Shown here in pieces: positions 9,830 through 19,921 of a stretch of DNA of 64,000 bases. Position 1 is the stretch's first letter; every line of letters starts with the position of its first letter. The notes below the pieces were generated by a model, which was not told the DNA's origin, did no database searches, and worked only from the letters and a program-made list of their open reading frames with translations. Both the position numbers and the translations under genes were made by a program. Source of the DNA: a bacterium (GTDB lineage: Bacteria > Patescibacteriota > Gracilibacteria > JAHISY01); NCBI GenBank assembly GCA_021779375.1, contig JAJYAT010000002.1, positions 62,001 through 126,000 of the forward strand, given 5' to 3'.

Positions 9830-10472
9830 TTTTCTAATTAAATAAATTAAATATCCGTCCTCAACCAAATCTGACCAGTGACTGGACTCGTCGGGTCACT
9901 GGTTCTGGTTTCGATGATGAGTCCTCCGGTTGTCTTGGTGAGACCTCCGACTATCTCCAGCTTGGTGCTCGGAGTGGTAGTCCCAATGCCGACATTGCCA
10001 CCAGCCTTAATCGTAATCCGGTCTTGAGTGTCCCAAATCCTCAAATCAGAGCCTTCTGAATATATTTGCCAAGAGCCAGTGTTCGACTTCAACATTAGGT
10101 CGCCGCCTTCTGTACCGGTGCCTTCGATAAGAATTGTTGGATAACTGGCACTCTTGATACTGAGGAGTTCAGCAGGAGTGTTTGTACCAATACCGACATT
10201 GCCACCGTTATAAAAAGCATTGGTTGCATTGGCTTGCCAAAGTCCAGCGGTCAAAACCACATTGCCACTACCAGGTGCCGCCACTGGTGCATTCCCAGAA
10301 GGCCAAGTAGTAGCTGCTAGAGCAATCGCCGCCAGCACAAAGATTACGACAAACAGCGACCCGAGATTACGAGCGATGCGCTCGAGGAAGGGGGTGGATT
10401 TTTTAGGCATCGGTAGTGGGTTATTTTGATTGCGAGAATTCTAACAATTAAGTTTTTAAAAACAAAGTCTAA
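9826..10472. repeat. 647-bp direct repeat, copy 2
   Basis: See copy 1. Confidence 0.95.
9847..10410 (-). CDS. membrane-anchored surface protein with NVGIGTTTP-type repeats (copy 2, identical)
   Basis: Same 187-aa translation as 7292-7855. Confidence 0.75.
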   Translation of the reverse strand: MPKKSTPFLERIARNLGSLFVVIFVLAAIALAATTWPSGNAPVAAPGSGNVVLTAGLWQANATNAFYNGGNVGIGTNTPAELLSIKSASYPTILIEGTGTEGGDLMLKSNTGSWQIYSEGSDLRIWDTQDRITIKAGGNVGIGTTTPSTKLEIVGGLTKTTGGLIIETRTSDPTSPVTGQIWLRTDI

Positions 10473-10473
10473 A

Positions 10474-11199
10474 TTAAAGCAACGGTGTGAGCTCAGTTTT
10501 GTGACGGTTAGCAACCACGCGTGCGAGAATTTTTTGTTCCAACTCAGTCGCACGCTCCGGCAAAGTAAAATCATTTTTCTCGAGTCGCTGCAAAATTTCA
10601 TCCAGCACGCAGTAATTCGCACCCAGCTCGGCTTCGTCAGTCTGACCGGGATGCAGCTCGGCGGTCGGCGCGCGGGAAATTATTTCAAGCGGAACTTCAA
10701 GCTCGTGCGCGAGCGCAAAAACCTCTGTTTTAAAGAGATTTCCGAGCACTTCGACGTCAGCTGCGAAGTCGCCGAATTTCGTGCCATAACCAAGCAAAAT
10801 CTCCGAGCGATTGGAAGTGCCGAGCACCAAAGCGTTTTGGGAATTCGCGAAATTGTAAAGCGCAGTCATACGAATCCGCGGTGCGAGATTGATCGCAGCG
10901 AGAGAATTTTGTGACCACGGCGGAGTAAATTTTTCGATAATCTCGCCAATTTCAAATTCGAAAGTTTGCACGCCGAATTGCGCCGCCAATTTTTCGGCGA
11001 GCATTTTTGACTCGTCCGAGCTGATATTTTGGCGCGGCAGGATCAAGCCGAAAACATTTTCGGAACCGAGCGCGTGCACCGCGAGCGCGAGCGTGACAGC
11101 CGAATCGACTCCGCCCGACAGCCCGACGACAGCGCGCGTGAATCCCCTGGCGGCAAAAAATTTCTGTAATTTCGAGATTAAAATCTTGGAATTGGACAT
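10474..11199 (-). CDS. nadE: NAD+ synthase (ammonia-dependent)
   Basis: VVGLSGGVDSAVTLALAVHALG; LGTSNRSEILLGYGTKFGDFAADVEVLGNLFKTEV. Confidence 0.95.
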   Translation of the reverse strand: MSNSKILISKLQKFFAARGFTRAVVGLSGGVDSAVTLALAVHALGSENVFGLILPRQNISSDESKMLAEKLAAQFGVQTFEFEIGEIIEKFTPPWSQNSLAAINLAPRIRMTALYNFANSQNALVLGTSNRSEILLGYGTKFGDFAADVEVLGNLFKTEVFALAHELEVPLEIISRAPTAELHPGQTDEAELGANYCVLDEILQRLEKNDFTLPERATELEQKILARVVANRHKTELTPLL

Positions 11200-11200
11200 T

Positions 11201-11665
11201 TTAATAAGGAGTTTTAGACTTTAAATTAAGCCATTTTTGAAAAGGAACGAGACAAACTTTGCGCCCAAGTTGTTTTTTGATGGGCGAATTTTTTTTGATT
11301 TTACCGGAAATGAAATCGTAAATTTTCGCATCAGCGAAGCCAATCGCCGCAGCGTCGTCCCGCGTCGCGCCGAAATAAATACGCGGAATTCGCGCCCAGC
11401 AAATCGCCGCGAGACACATCGGGCACGGCTCGCAGCTAGAATAAATCTCGCAGTCGGAAAGATCGAAGCGTTTCAATTTTTTGGCAGCCGCGCGAATCGC
11501 CTGCATCTCAGCATGGCAAGTCGGGTCGGAATTTTTGAGCACTTCATTGTGTGCCTTAGCTACAATTTTGCCATTGCGAATAATCACCGCGCCAAACGGT
11601 CCGCCGTCTTTGCGGCGCAAACCTTTTTCCGCCTCGGCAACCGCGACTGTCATAAAATCTTTCAC
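11201..11665 (-). CDS. nucleoside/guanine deaminase (CDA fold)
   Basis: HAEMQAIRAA and SSCEPCPMCLAAICWARI zinc motifs; GPFGAVIIRNGKIVAKAHNEV. Confidence 0.9.
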   Translation of the reverse strand: MKDFMTVAVAEAEKGLRRKDGGPFGAVIIRNGKIVAKAHNEVLKNSDPTCHAEMQAIRAAAKKLKRFDLSDCEIYSSCEPCPMCLAAICWARIPRIYFGATRDDAAAIGFADAKIYDFISGKIKKNSPIKKQLGRKVCLVPFQKWLNLKSKTPY

Positions 11666-11738
11666 GGAAAATATTCTAGCCTGGTTTGACTTTTAATGTT
11701 TTCGTTCTAAAATACCACGAATCATTCTCCTCAGAACT

Positions 11739-12146
11739 ATGAAATTAGAAACAATCCCCTTGCTTGACCGACTTAGGAGAACTTTCACCGCAATGCGAGC
11801 GAGACTTGATTTTGTTTTGACCGAAAAACGAGAATTTGTCGGCATGAAACCGCTTCCTCACAAATTCATTCTCGAGAAAAAACTAGACGGTGATTTCAAT
11901 CTAAGTTTATATTTCGATTCAGAACAAGAAAAAATAAGGGGGGCGTTGATTACGATTAGCCGTGGTGGAAAAATCGGCTGCGTATCAAATGAATCAAGTG
12001 CTATTCAGTCTGGAAAAAGCATCTCACTCCGCGCACAAACTAATCTAGGTGAGATTACGGGCATCAGAATCGAAAAAATAATCGAAGCAGAAACCACCCC
12101 CGTTGATTTATTTGCACCGTTTTTGTCGCAAAAAACAGCTGATTAA
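11739..12146 (+). CDS. hypothetical protein (135 aa)
   Basis: ORF in otherwise unassigned interval; no family recognised. Confidence 0.55.
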   Translation: MKLETIPLLDRLRRTFTAMRARLDFVLTEKREFVGMKPLPHKFILEKKLDGDFNLSLYFDSEQEKIRGALITISRGGKIGCVSNESSAIQSGKSISLRAQTNLGEITGIRIEKIIEAETTPVDLFAPFLSQKTAD

Positions 12147-12297
12147 ACTGGGCCTCAATATTTTTCGGGATGAAATCGCACAAGAGTCGTCGTTAACCCA
12201 CCACTTTCTTTTCTTCACCCCCACCTAGCCTCCCCCAAAAGGGGAGGGATTTAGTTGTTTAAATTCTGCTTCATGTTCCATGTTCCATGCTATATGA

Positions 12298-14649
12298 CTA
12301 GCGCTCCCCTCTCCCGCGATCCATCTCATCTAATTGACGAGCGACCTCGGCTTTTGCCGCTGCTTCCGGATCGTTCGCGCCCGCTTCCATCTCGTCTAGT
12401 TTCTCAGCCGTGACATAAATCGCACGCGGTTTCGCACCGTCCGCCGGTCCGACGAATCCGCGTTCTTCGAGCAAATCAATCATGCGCGCGGCACGAGCGT
12501 AACCGAGCGAAAGTCGGCGCTGCAAAAGTGAAGCTGAGGCACGACCGGTCTCGACGACGACACGCGCCGCCTGACGAATAATGTCTTCATCGCTGCCGCC
12601 CGGCTTCTGATCAGCCGAAGAATTTTTGACGCCCGGCAAAACGACGCTCGCATTTTTTTGTGAATCCGTGATTTCGTCGTTGTACTCTGGCTCTTCTTCG
12701 AGATTGAGTTTGATGGCGTTCGTCACTTTGCGCACTTCGTCTGTCGAGATAAATGAGCCCTGAATACGCACCGGCTTCGATTCTCCCGGCGGGATGAAAA
12801 GCATGTCACCCTGTCCGAGCAAATCCTCCGCGCCAACTCCATCGAGAATTGTTTTGGAGTCCACGCCCGAAGTGACAGCGAAAGAAAGCCGCGTTGGAAT
12901 GTTCGCCTTGATGACACCAGTGATGACATTCACCGACGGTCGCTGCGTCGCGAGAATGAGATGGATGCCGACAGCGCGCGCCATTTGCGCGAGTCGCATG
13001 ATTGCGCCTTCGACCTCCTTCTGTGCGACCATCATGAGATCCGCCAACTCATCAATCACAATCACGATGTAAGGCATTTTTTCTGGTGGTTTGGTCGCGT
13101 TGTATTCTTTGATGTTGCGGACTTTCGCCTTGGAGAGCTCGATATAGCGGCGCGTCATTTCACCGACCGCCCACTTCAGTGCGGAGATTGTTTTCTCTGG
13201 ATCATTGATTACCGGCGTCAGCAAATGCGGAATGCCGTTGTAAGGAACCAACTCAACACGTTTCGGATCGACGAGAATCAGGCGCAAATCATTCGGCGAA
13301 TTTTGGTAAATCAGCGAAAGCAGGAAAGTATTAATTCCGACAGATTTACCGGAACCGGTCGCACCAGCGACGAGCAAATGTGGCATCTCAGCGAGATCAG
13401 CAATCCGCGCATTGCCGGAAACATCGCGACCAAGCACGACGCGCAAATTGGATTTGACCTTGGAAAATTGATCGGACAGCAAAAGCTCCTTGAGACGAAC
13501 CAAGGTGCGTTTGTCGTTTGGAATCTCGATGCCGACTAAACTCTTGCCTGGAATCGGCGCTTCAATACGCAAACTTTTGGCCGCCAAAGCCAAAGCCAAA
13601 TCGTGTTTCAATCCAACAATCTTGGAAAGTTTGACTCCTTCGGACGGCTTCAAAGTGTATTGCATCACAGTCGGTCCGACATTCACGTCGAACATCTCAA
13701 CCTCGATGCCAAACTGCGATAATTTTTGGCGAATGACTTCCGCCTGACGACGCAATAAAACTTCGTCAACCGAAGCTGATTTCGCCGCTTCGTCGAGCAA
13801 ATCGAGTGACGGTGGCGTCCATTCCGCATCGGAAATTTTGGACTTCTCGGGTTTAAATTCGGCCGCCAGCTTGACCGCACCCGGACGATTGATGCGAAAT
13901 TCAGCCGTCTTCGAATCTTTTTTACTTTCCTCGGTTTTTTGCTTCATGTTCCGTGCTTCATGTTCCGTGTTCTCTGCCGCTTCTTTCTGGAAATCGCGCA
14001 CTTTTAAATTACCATTTTCGACTGGTTTTGCCGCCTCATGCCCGTAAATTAAATTACGGACGAACATAAAAATATCGCGGAATGATACGCCGAAAGCGAG
14101 CAAAATCGAAATCAGGAAAAGGGCGAAGAGAATGATTTTGGCGCCGATGTCCGCGAAAGTCGCGCGCAAAAAAACAGACATGACGAAGCCGACGATTCCG
14201 CCGTATTCCGGCGCAGCCGAAAGCATTTCGTTCGGCAAAGTCGAAAGATGGACGATGCCGAGACTCGTCGCGACGAGCAACACGATACCGAAGATACGGG
14301 TGAAATTGAATTGAATCGTCTTCGAGGCGACGAGCGCGCCGCTGACTACGAAAAAAATGATTGGCACAAAATTGATCCCAATCCCAAAAAGCCCCCGAAA
14401 ACTCATGACCCACCATTTTCCAAATTGACCGATACCACCACCGAGCGAAAAATAAGTCAGGACTCCAAGTACAAAATAAATTATCGCCCAAATGTCGCGC
14501 GCGATACGCGAATCAACCTCGAGCTTGAGTGAAGTTTTGGAAGCGGAAGAAAAGATTTTTTTGAAAATGGAAGAGCGCGAACGGCGGACTGGCGCTGCGG
14601 CATAGGAGCGACGACGGGCTGAACGACGGCGAGAGCGGCGAATAACCAC
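12298..14649 (-). CDS. ftsK: DNA translocase FtsK/SpoIIIE
   Basis: LLVAGATGSGKSVGINTFLLSL; VIDELADLMM; LATQRPSVNVITGVIKANIPTRLSFAV; C-terminal gamma domain. Confidence 0.97.
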   Translation of the reverse strand: MVIRRSRRRSARRRSYAAAPVRRSRSSIFKKIFSSASKTSLKLEVDSRIARDIWAIIYFVLGVLTYFSLGGGIGQFGKWWVMSFRGLFGIGINFVPIIFFVVSGALVASKTIQFNFTRIFGIVLLVATSLGIVHLSTLPNEMLSAAPEYGGIVGFVMSVFLRATFADIGAKIILFALFLISILLAFGVSFRDIFMFVRNLIYGHEAAKPVENGNLKVRDFQKEAAENTEHEARNMKQKTEESKKDSKTAEFRINRPGAVKLAAEFKPEKSKISDAEWTPPSLDLLDEAAKSASVDEVLLRRQAEVIRQKLSQFGIEVEMFDVNVGPTVMQYTLKPSEGVKLSKIVGLKHDLALALAAKSLRIEAPIPGKSLVGIEIPNDKRTLVRLKELLLSDQFSKVKSNLRVVLGRDVSGNARIADLAEMPHLLVAGATGSGKSVGINTFLLSLIYQNSPNDLRLILVDPKRVELVPYNGIPHLLTPVINDPEKTISALKWAVGEMTRRYIELSKAKVRNIKEYNATKPPEKMPYIVIVIDELADLMMVAQKEVEGAIMRLAQMARAVGIHLILATQRPSVNVITGVIKANIPTRLSFAVTSGVDSKTILDGVGAEDLLGQGDMLFIPPGESKPVRIQGSFISTDEVRKVTNAIKLNLEEEPEYNDEITDSQKNASVVLPGVKNSSADQKPGGSDEDIIRQAARVVVETGRASASLLQRRLSLGYARAARMIDLLEERGFVGPADGAKPRAIYVTAEKLDEMEAGANDPEAAAKAEVARQLDEMDRGRGER

Positions 14650-14818
14650 AAACGGATTTTAAATTTAAAATTTAGAATTTAAAAATAAGCTCCAAATTTC
14701 TCGAATTTTAACATAAAAATCATCACCAATCGCTCCATGTTCCATACTCCATGTTCCATGTTTATTGCTTTTTCCGCTTATTTTTGCTAAAATGCCCTGA
14801 TTTAAAAATAAAAAACCA

Positions 14819-17674
14819 ATGGGTTTCTTCATCCGCTTCATCGCGCGCTTCTGGGAACTTTTTGTGATTGCCGGCGTCGCGCTTTTTGAATTCGCGCGCG
14901 GCTGGCTAACTTGGGAAAGAGTCCAAGGTTGGTGGAGCTGGTATGTCAGCGCGCCCGGTTGGTGGAATCACACCATCACGATTTTTGTTTTCGTGACGGC
15001 AGCTTGGTTCGTCTGGGATATCGTGAAATATTCCGTGCGCCTCGCCTACCAGCTAAAATGGGCGCGCGGTTTGGTCTGCCTGAAAGTGACGCAACCGCGG
15101 CAAGAAACCCACAAAGACCGTGAGGAAGCGACCGAAAAAGATTTCCGCGAAAAAATCGGCGTGATGGAACAACTCTACCGCGCCATTCACGAAATCAGCG
15201 AAATGAATCTTGGCAACATTATTCGCTCGGCAGTCTTCGGGACCGACCTCGTGAGCTTCGAGTTTTTTTACGAAAAAGACAAAATTAATTTTTACGTCGT
15301 CACGAATAAATACTATGCCGGCGTCGTCGAAAAACAGATTACGAGCTTCTATCCCGACGCCTACGTCGAGCCAATGAAAGAGTTGCCGGAGCCGGCACCG
15401 AAGAAGTCCCACGCGAAGTGCTTTTTCTTCTACCAGAAAATGCCAGACTGGCGACCGTTCAAAACTTACAAAGTCATTGAAAATGATCCACTCAATTCGC
15501 TGACCAATGTTTTGTCGAAATTAAAAACGGAAGATCGCGCGAGTGTTCAGCTCGTCATCCGTCCACGCAAGGGCAGCCACCTTATCGGCGGCTGGCAGAA
15601 ATCCGCGCGCAAAGCCCTAAACCGCGAGCTGCTCAAGAAGAAAAAAAGTATCGGCATCCCTGGTCTCGGCTGGCTGGTTTCACTGATCAAAGTATTTGTC
15701 CTCGGCAATGACGCCGCCATCAGTGAGCTCGGTACGAATCAGCCCGGTGCGAATGGCGGTGATCCATTCACTGTCCGCGATCAAGCCACTGACGAAAGCT
15801 TGAAACAAGCCGGTGAAAAAATCGCGCAGCCGGCCTTCGACACGCTCATTCGCATCGTCGGAGCGAGCGACAGCGAGGCCGCCGCCGAGCAAATCACAAA
15901 CGGGATTGCGACTGCTTTCGGCATGTACAAAAATGAGTATCTGAATTGGCTCCAGAACCGCCGCATGATTTTCCTGGATTTTCTGAATGACACTTGGATG
16001 TTGTTTAATTTCCGCAACAGATTGCCAGCGCAAGGCGTCTGGCCAGTGACAGAAAAAGAATGTCTGCTCGTCCCGACCGAACTCGCGAGCATTTTTCACT
16101 TCCCGACGAGCCGCTACAATTTCACGCCACTGATCGAATGGCTGAAATACAAAATCCTCCCACCACCGGTGAATTTGCCGAAGAAAGAGGATGCACCGCT
16201 CCTGATTGGTCTGAATAAATATCGCGGCGAAACGAAAGAAGTGCGTATCAAGCCGGACGACCGGACGCGCCACTTTTACATGATTGGAAAATCCGGCTCC
16301 GGTAAATCCGCCTTGATTTCTTACATGGCGCGCCAGGACATCGCGAATGGCGATGGCGTCGGCGTCGTCGATCCGCACGGCGATTTGATTGAAGACATTT
16401 TGAAATATATTCCGAAAGAACGCGCGAAGGATGTCATCGTCTTCAATCCCGCCGATCTCGAACGACCGATGGGACTCAATCTGCTCGAAGCCAAGACGCC
16501 GGAAGAAAAAGATTTTGCTTCGCTCTCAGCGATGGAAATTTTTATCAAGCTTTTCGGCAGCGAGATTTTTGGACCGCGCATTCAGCACTATTTCAGAAAT
16601 GGTTGCCTAACTTTGATGGATGACGAAGAAGAGGGCGCGACTCTAATCGATCTCCCCCGCCTCTTCACCGACGAAGAATTCAGTCAGTACAAAATTTCCA
16701 AAATCAAAAATCCGGTCGTCCGCAGCTTCTGGGATCGGGAAATGGCGAAGACCGGCGCACGCGAAAAAGAAGAAATGATTCCGTATTTCTCGGCGAAATT
16801 CGGACCTTTCATCACAAACACGATGATGCGCAATATCATCGGTCAGAAACATTCGGCTTTCGATTTTCGCAAAATCATGGACGAGAAAAAAATTATTCTC
16901 GTGAACTTGTCAAAAGGTGCAGTCGGCGACATCAACGCGCAGCTGCTCGGACTCATCATCGTGAATAAATTGCAGATGGCAGCGATGAGCCGCGTCGATG
17001 TACCGGAGGACCAGCGTCCGAATTTCTGGCTCTATGTCGATGAATTTCAAAATTTCGCCACCGACGCTTTTGCGACGATTCTCTCCGAAGCGCGTAAATA
17101 TCACCTCGGTCTAATCATCGCGCACCAATACATCGGTCAGCTCACACAACAGTCGAATCCCGAAGGCGCGGCGCACGAAGACCCACGCATCCGCGATGCC
17201 GTCTTCGGTAACGTCGGTACGATGATGAACTTCAAAATCGGCGCCGCTGATGCAGAATACATGGCGAAAGAATACGCGCCGCTGCTTTCCGACCAAGACG
17301 TGATCAATATCGCGAATTACTCGGCGTACATCAAATTGAATATCGACAACACGACTTCGCGGCCATTTTCGATTTCGACTGTCTGGGACGAAACCGGTAA
17401 AAATGAAAAAGTCGCCGGACTAATCAAAGAATATTCGCGGCTGAAATATGGGCGCAAACGCGAATTCGTCGATCAAGAAATTTCGGCGCGCATCGGCATC
17501 GATCTCGAAGCCCAGCTCGCGGATGTCAAAGACAAAGCTTTCGCAAAATTACCGGATGAGCTCGAGCAACCACCACTCGCGGGGGCACCAGTCGAAAAAA
17601 TTGACGGACAAAAAGTCGCGACGATGGAGCAAGCGCACATTGCAAAAGCAGCGGAAGAAAATTCAAGTAAGTAA
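14819..17674 (+). CDS. VirD4/TraG-like type IV secretion coupling-family ATPase with N-terminal TM region
   Basis: MIGKSGSGKSALISYMARQDIANGDGVGVVDPHGDL; LYVDEFQNFATDAFATILSEARKYHLGLIIAHQYIGQL. Confidence 0.85.
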   Translation: MGFFIRFIARFWELFVIAGVALFEFARGWLTWERVQGWWSWYVSAPGWWNHTITIFVFVTAAWFVWDIVKYSVRLAYQLKWARGLVCLKVTQPRQETHKDREEATEKDFREKIGVMEQLYRAIHEISEMNLGNIIRSAVFGTDLVSFEFFYEKDKINFYVVTNKYYAGVVEKQITSFYPDAYVEPMKELPEPAPKKSHAKCFFFYQKMPDWRPFKTYKVIENDPLNSLTNVLSKLKTEDRASVQLVIRPRKGSHLIGGWQKSARKALNRELLKKKKSIGIPGLGWLVSLIKVFVLGNDAAISELGTNQPGANGGDPFTVRDQATDESLKQAGEKIAQPAFDTLIRIVGASDSEAAAEQITNGIATAFGMYKNEYLNWLQNRRMIFLDFLNDTWMLFNFRNRLPAQGVWPVTEKECLLVPTELASIFHFPTSRYNFTPLIEWLKYKILPPPVNLPKKEDAPLLIGLNKYRGETKEVRIKPDDRTRHFYMIGKSGSGKSALISYMARQDIANGDGVGVVDPHGDLIEDILKYIPKERAKDVIVFNPADLERPMGLNLLEAKTPEEKDFASLSAMEIFIKLFGSEIFGPRIQHYFRNGCLTLMDDEEEGATLIDLPRLFTDEEFSQYKISKIKNPVVRSFWDREMAKTGAREKEEMIPYFSAKFGPFITNTMMRNIIGQKHSAFDFRKIMDEKKIILVNLSKGAVGDINAQLLGLIIVNKLQMAAMSRVDVPEDQRPNFWLYVDEFQNFATDAFATILSEARKYHLGLIIAHQYIGQLTQQSNPEGAAHEDPRIRDAVFGNVGTMMNFKIGAADAEYMAKEYAPLLSDQDVINIANYSAYIKLNIDNTTSRPFSISTVWDETGKNEKVAGLIKEYSRLKYGRKREFVDQEISARIGIDLEAQLADVKDKAFAKLPDELEQPPLAGAPVEKIDGQKVATMEQAHIAKAAEENSSK

Positions 17675-17678
17675 AATA

Positions 17679-18482
17679 ATGATTGAATTTCATAGAAACA
17701 ACCGCGACAATCTCAGTCACAGTCAAATTCGCAGTGCAATCACAGCTTGTCTGACCTTGCCGAGGCAAAGAAAATCAAATAATCCAAACCAAAACTTACC
17801 GCAAAAATTAGGCTTATTTTTAGCCGAAAAAAACTGCATTCAAAAAATTGATGTGTGGAGAAATTCTTGGGGCTGCAAATATGGAAACAACAAAATTTCC
17901 ATAAATGAGCTCCCAATGCCAACCGAACAGTACAATTATTATATTTTTCGCTTAGGAAAAAACAGCGCAACTGGGGAAAATTTATTTCCAAAACCAGGAG
18001 ATGAAACTGACCAATATAGATTTCTGCATGAAACCAGCCATGCCTACCAAAAATATTTGATGCAAGAAGAATCTCCTGCAGAACCAACAAAATGGTATGA
18101 AAAAGTATTGAGCGGGAAAATTGTTTCAGAGCTCGGAATTTTGTTTGAATTCTGTTATCAAAAAAGAACCCAAGATCCGGAAAGAGGCTTATCGACTTGG
18201 GGCAATGTCCCAGATTACAACGCTGTCAAACATGCTGCTTCACGAAATGCCGTGCGTGCGATAGAAGACGCGAACGAGCTAATTACGATGGCTCTATGGC
18301 ATCCGGAGTATTTGAAAACATTTCTGGACTATGTTGCTGGAAAAATCCCGGGATATAGAGAACAAAATTTAGAACAGGATGGATTGATAAGAATTACGGA
18401 TTCCGAAAACAACGCACTCCAAATACTGATTAATCAATATATTAAAAAAATGCACGACAACATCGAATCACATTCGAGCTAA
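17679..18482 (+). CDS. hypothetical protein, putative HExxH metallopeptidase
   Basis: Likely start 17679 (ORF-track start 17448 overlaps the previous CDS); RFLHETSHAYQKY contains HETSH. Confidence 0.55.
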   Translation: MIEFHRNNRDNLSHSQIRSAITACLTLPRQRKSNNPNQNLPQKLGLFLAEKNCIQKIDVWRNSWGCKYGNNKISINELPMPTEQYNYYIFRLGKNSATGENLFPKPGDETDQYRFLHETSHAYQKYLMQEESPAEPTKWYEKVLSGKIVSELGILFEFCYQKRTQDPERGLSTWGNVPDYNAVKHAASRNAVRAIEDANELITMALWHPEYLKTFLDYVAGKIPGYREQNLEQDGLIRITDSENNALQILINQYIKKMHDNIESHSS

Positions 18483-18500
18483 TTCCGGTAAAATCCCCGC

Positions 18501-18764
18501 GTGAAAAACTTTTTAATTTTCATCTGGCAACTCCCTCGCAATCTTTTGCGCGGGCTGATTTGGCTTTACCAGAAAACGCTCTCACCCGATCACTCCTGGC
18601 TGCACGTTTTTTTTCCGCACGGTTACTGCCGCTTTCAGCCAAGCTGCTCTGAGTACGGAAAAATTGCGCTGAAAAAATACGGCGTGCTGCGCGCCCTACC
18701 GAAAATCGTTTGGCGAATTTTGCGCTGCAATCCATGGAATCCTGGCGGACACGATGAACCGTAG
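18501..18764 (+). CDS. yidD: membrane protein insertion efficiency factor YidD
   Basis: GLIWLYQKTLSPDHSW..HGYCRFQPSCSEYGKIALKKYG..RCNPWNPGGHD. Confidence 0.95.
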   Translation: MKNFLIFIWQLPRNLLRGLIWLYQKTLSPDHSWLHVFFPHGYCRFQPSCSEYGKIALKKYGVLRALPKIVWRILRCNPWNPGGHDEP

Positions 18765-18936
18765 GAGAAAGCACCAAACTCAAATATCCAAATACCAAAT
18801 AAATTCCAAGCACCAAACTACAGGCTTTTTTGGAATTTGAAATTTGATTTTTGGAATTTTTATTTAACAGGCAAAATTAAATTAGAGCCTGAGTGGTACT
18901 CGCAAGCAAAATTCGTTTCCGCTAAAATTCCCTACG

Positions 18937-19506
18937 ATGCAAATTCTACCGACCTGGGATCTGTTTATCATCGTTTTCTTCGCCATCGTAGTGGCATATT
19001 CTTTCATCGTCGGTCGGAATTCCACGCTCAAAATCATCATCGCGACCTACATCGCAACACTCACCGCTGACGGTTTCGGCAATTTACTGGACACCTTCGT
19101 ACTTTCCGATCCGAATTTTGTGTTGAATGTCGGCAGCTTCGGTCCAAGTGTTTTGGTCGTTTCCAAAATTTTGCTTTTCGTACTTGTGATTCTACTCATC
19201 ACAGTCCGCGGCAGCTTCTTCGTCGCGATGGATTACGAGCGCTCGGTAATTCTGAATCTCGCGACGACCGGCGCATTTGGTTTTCTCTCGGCTGGTTTAA
19301 TCGTTTCGACTATTTTGGTTTATATTTCCGGCGGAGTTTTCGTCGGCAGCTCCGCCACTACGTTCGGCGTAGATATCACGACCGGCTCAACCTTGGCGAA
19401 ATTAATGACGGAAAACTACAACATTTGGTTTTCATTACCAGCAATCGCCTTCGTCATCATGAGTTTCGTCGGCGGGGATAAAGACGAAGTCGAAGTCATC
19501 GAATAA
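18937..19506 (+). CDS. multi-pass membrane protein, unknown
   Basis: Several hydrophobic helices; ORF extends cleanly across the interval. Confidence 0.65.
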   Translation: MQILPTWDLFIIVFFAIVVAYSFIVGRNSTLKIIIATYIATLTADGFGNLLDTFVLSDPNFVLNVGSFGPSVLVVSKILLFVLVILLITVRGSFFVAMDYERSVILNLATTGAFGFLSAGLIVSTILVYISGGVFVGSSATTFGVDITTGSTLAKLMTENYNIWFSLPAIAFVIMSFVGGDKDEVEVIE

Positions 19507-19552
19507 TTGATTAATTTAGGATTGCCGATTTTTGATTTGAGATTTTTGGATA

Positions 19553-19912
19553 ATGCAATTTAGCAGCAAGATAATTACCGGCAGAGGTATCGGTCGAAAA
19601 CTTGGTTTTCCGACTTTGAATTTGGAAGTGCCGGAGAATTTTCTAAGCGAGTCGGGTGTCTTCGCCGCCCGCCTTTTTTTGGACGAAAAGGTTTGGCCCG
19701 CGATTTTATTTTTCGGCAAGCGCGCAACTTTTGACAACGAAAAGACACTCGAAATTCATGTTCTGACGAAGTTCGCCGATTCGCCGACAAAAGTCGCATT
19801 CGAGATTTTGACGAAGATTCGCGCAGGGAAAAAATTCACTTCGGCAGACGAGCTGAAAAAACAGATTGAAAAAGACTGTGCGGCTGCGCGCGAAATTTTG
19901 GAGCTGCGCTAA
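19553..19912 (+). CDS. stand-alone riboflavin kinase domain (RibF C-terminal half)
   Basis: GRGIGRKLGFPTLNLEVPENFLSESGVFAAR matches the flavokinase GxGxxxGFPTxN signature; no FAD synthetase domain. Confidence 0.85.
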   Translation: MQFSSKIITGRGIGRKLGFPTLNLEVPENFLSESGVFAARLFLDEKVWPAILFFGKRATFDNEKTLEIHVLTKFADSPTKVAFEILTKIRAGKKFTSADELKKQIEKDCAAAREILELR

Positions 19913-19921
19913 AATAGCAGC

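Noticed and set aside
15680-16378. 232-aa antisense ORF inside the VirD4-like gene
   Set aside because: Overlaps a well-supported ATPase frame; no motifs
17448-17678. N-terminal extension of the 344-aa ORF
   Set aside because: Out-of-frame overlap with the 3' end of the VirD4-like gene; start at 17679 fits better
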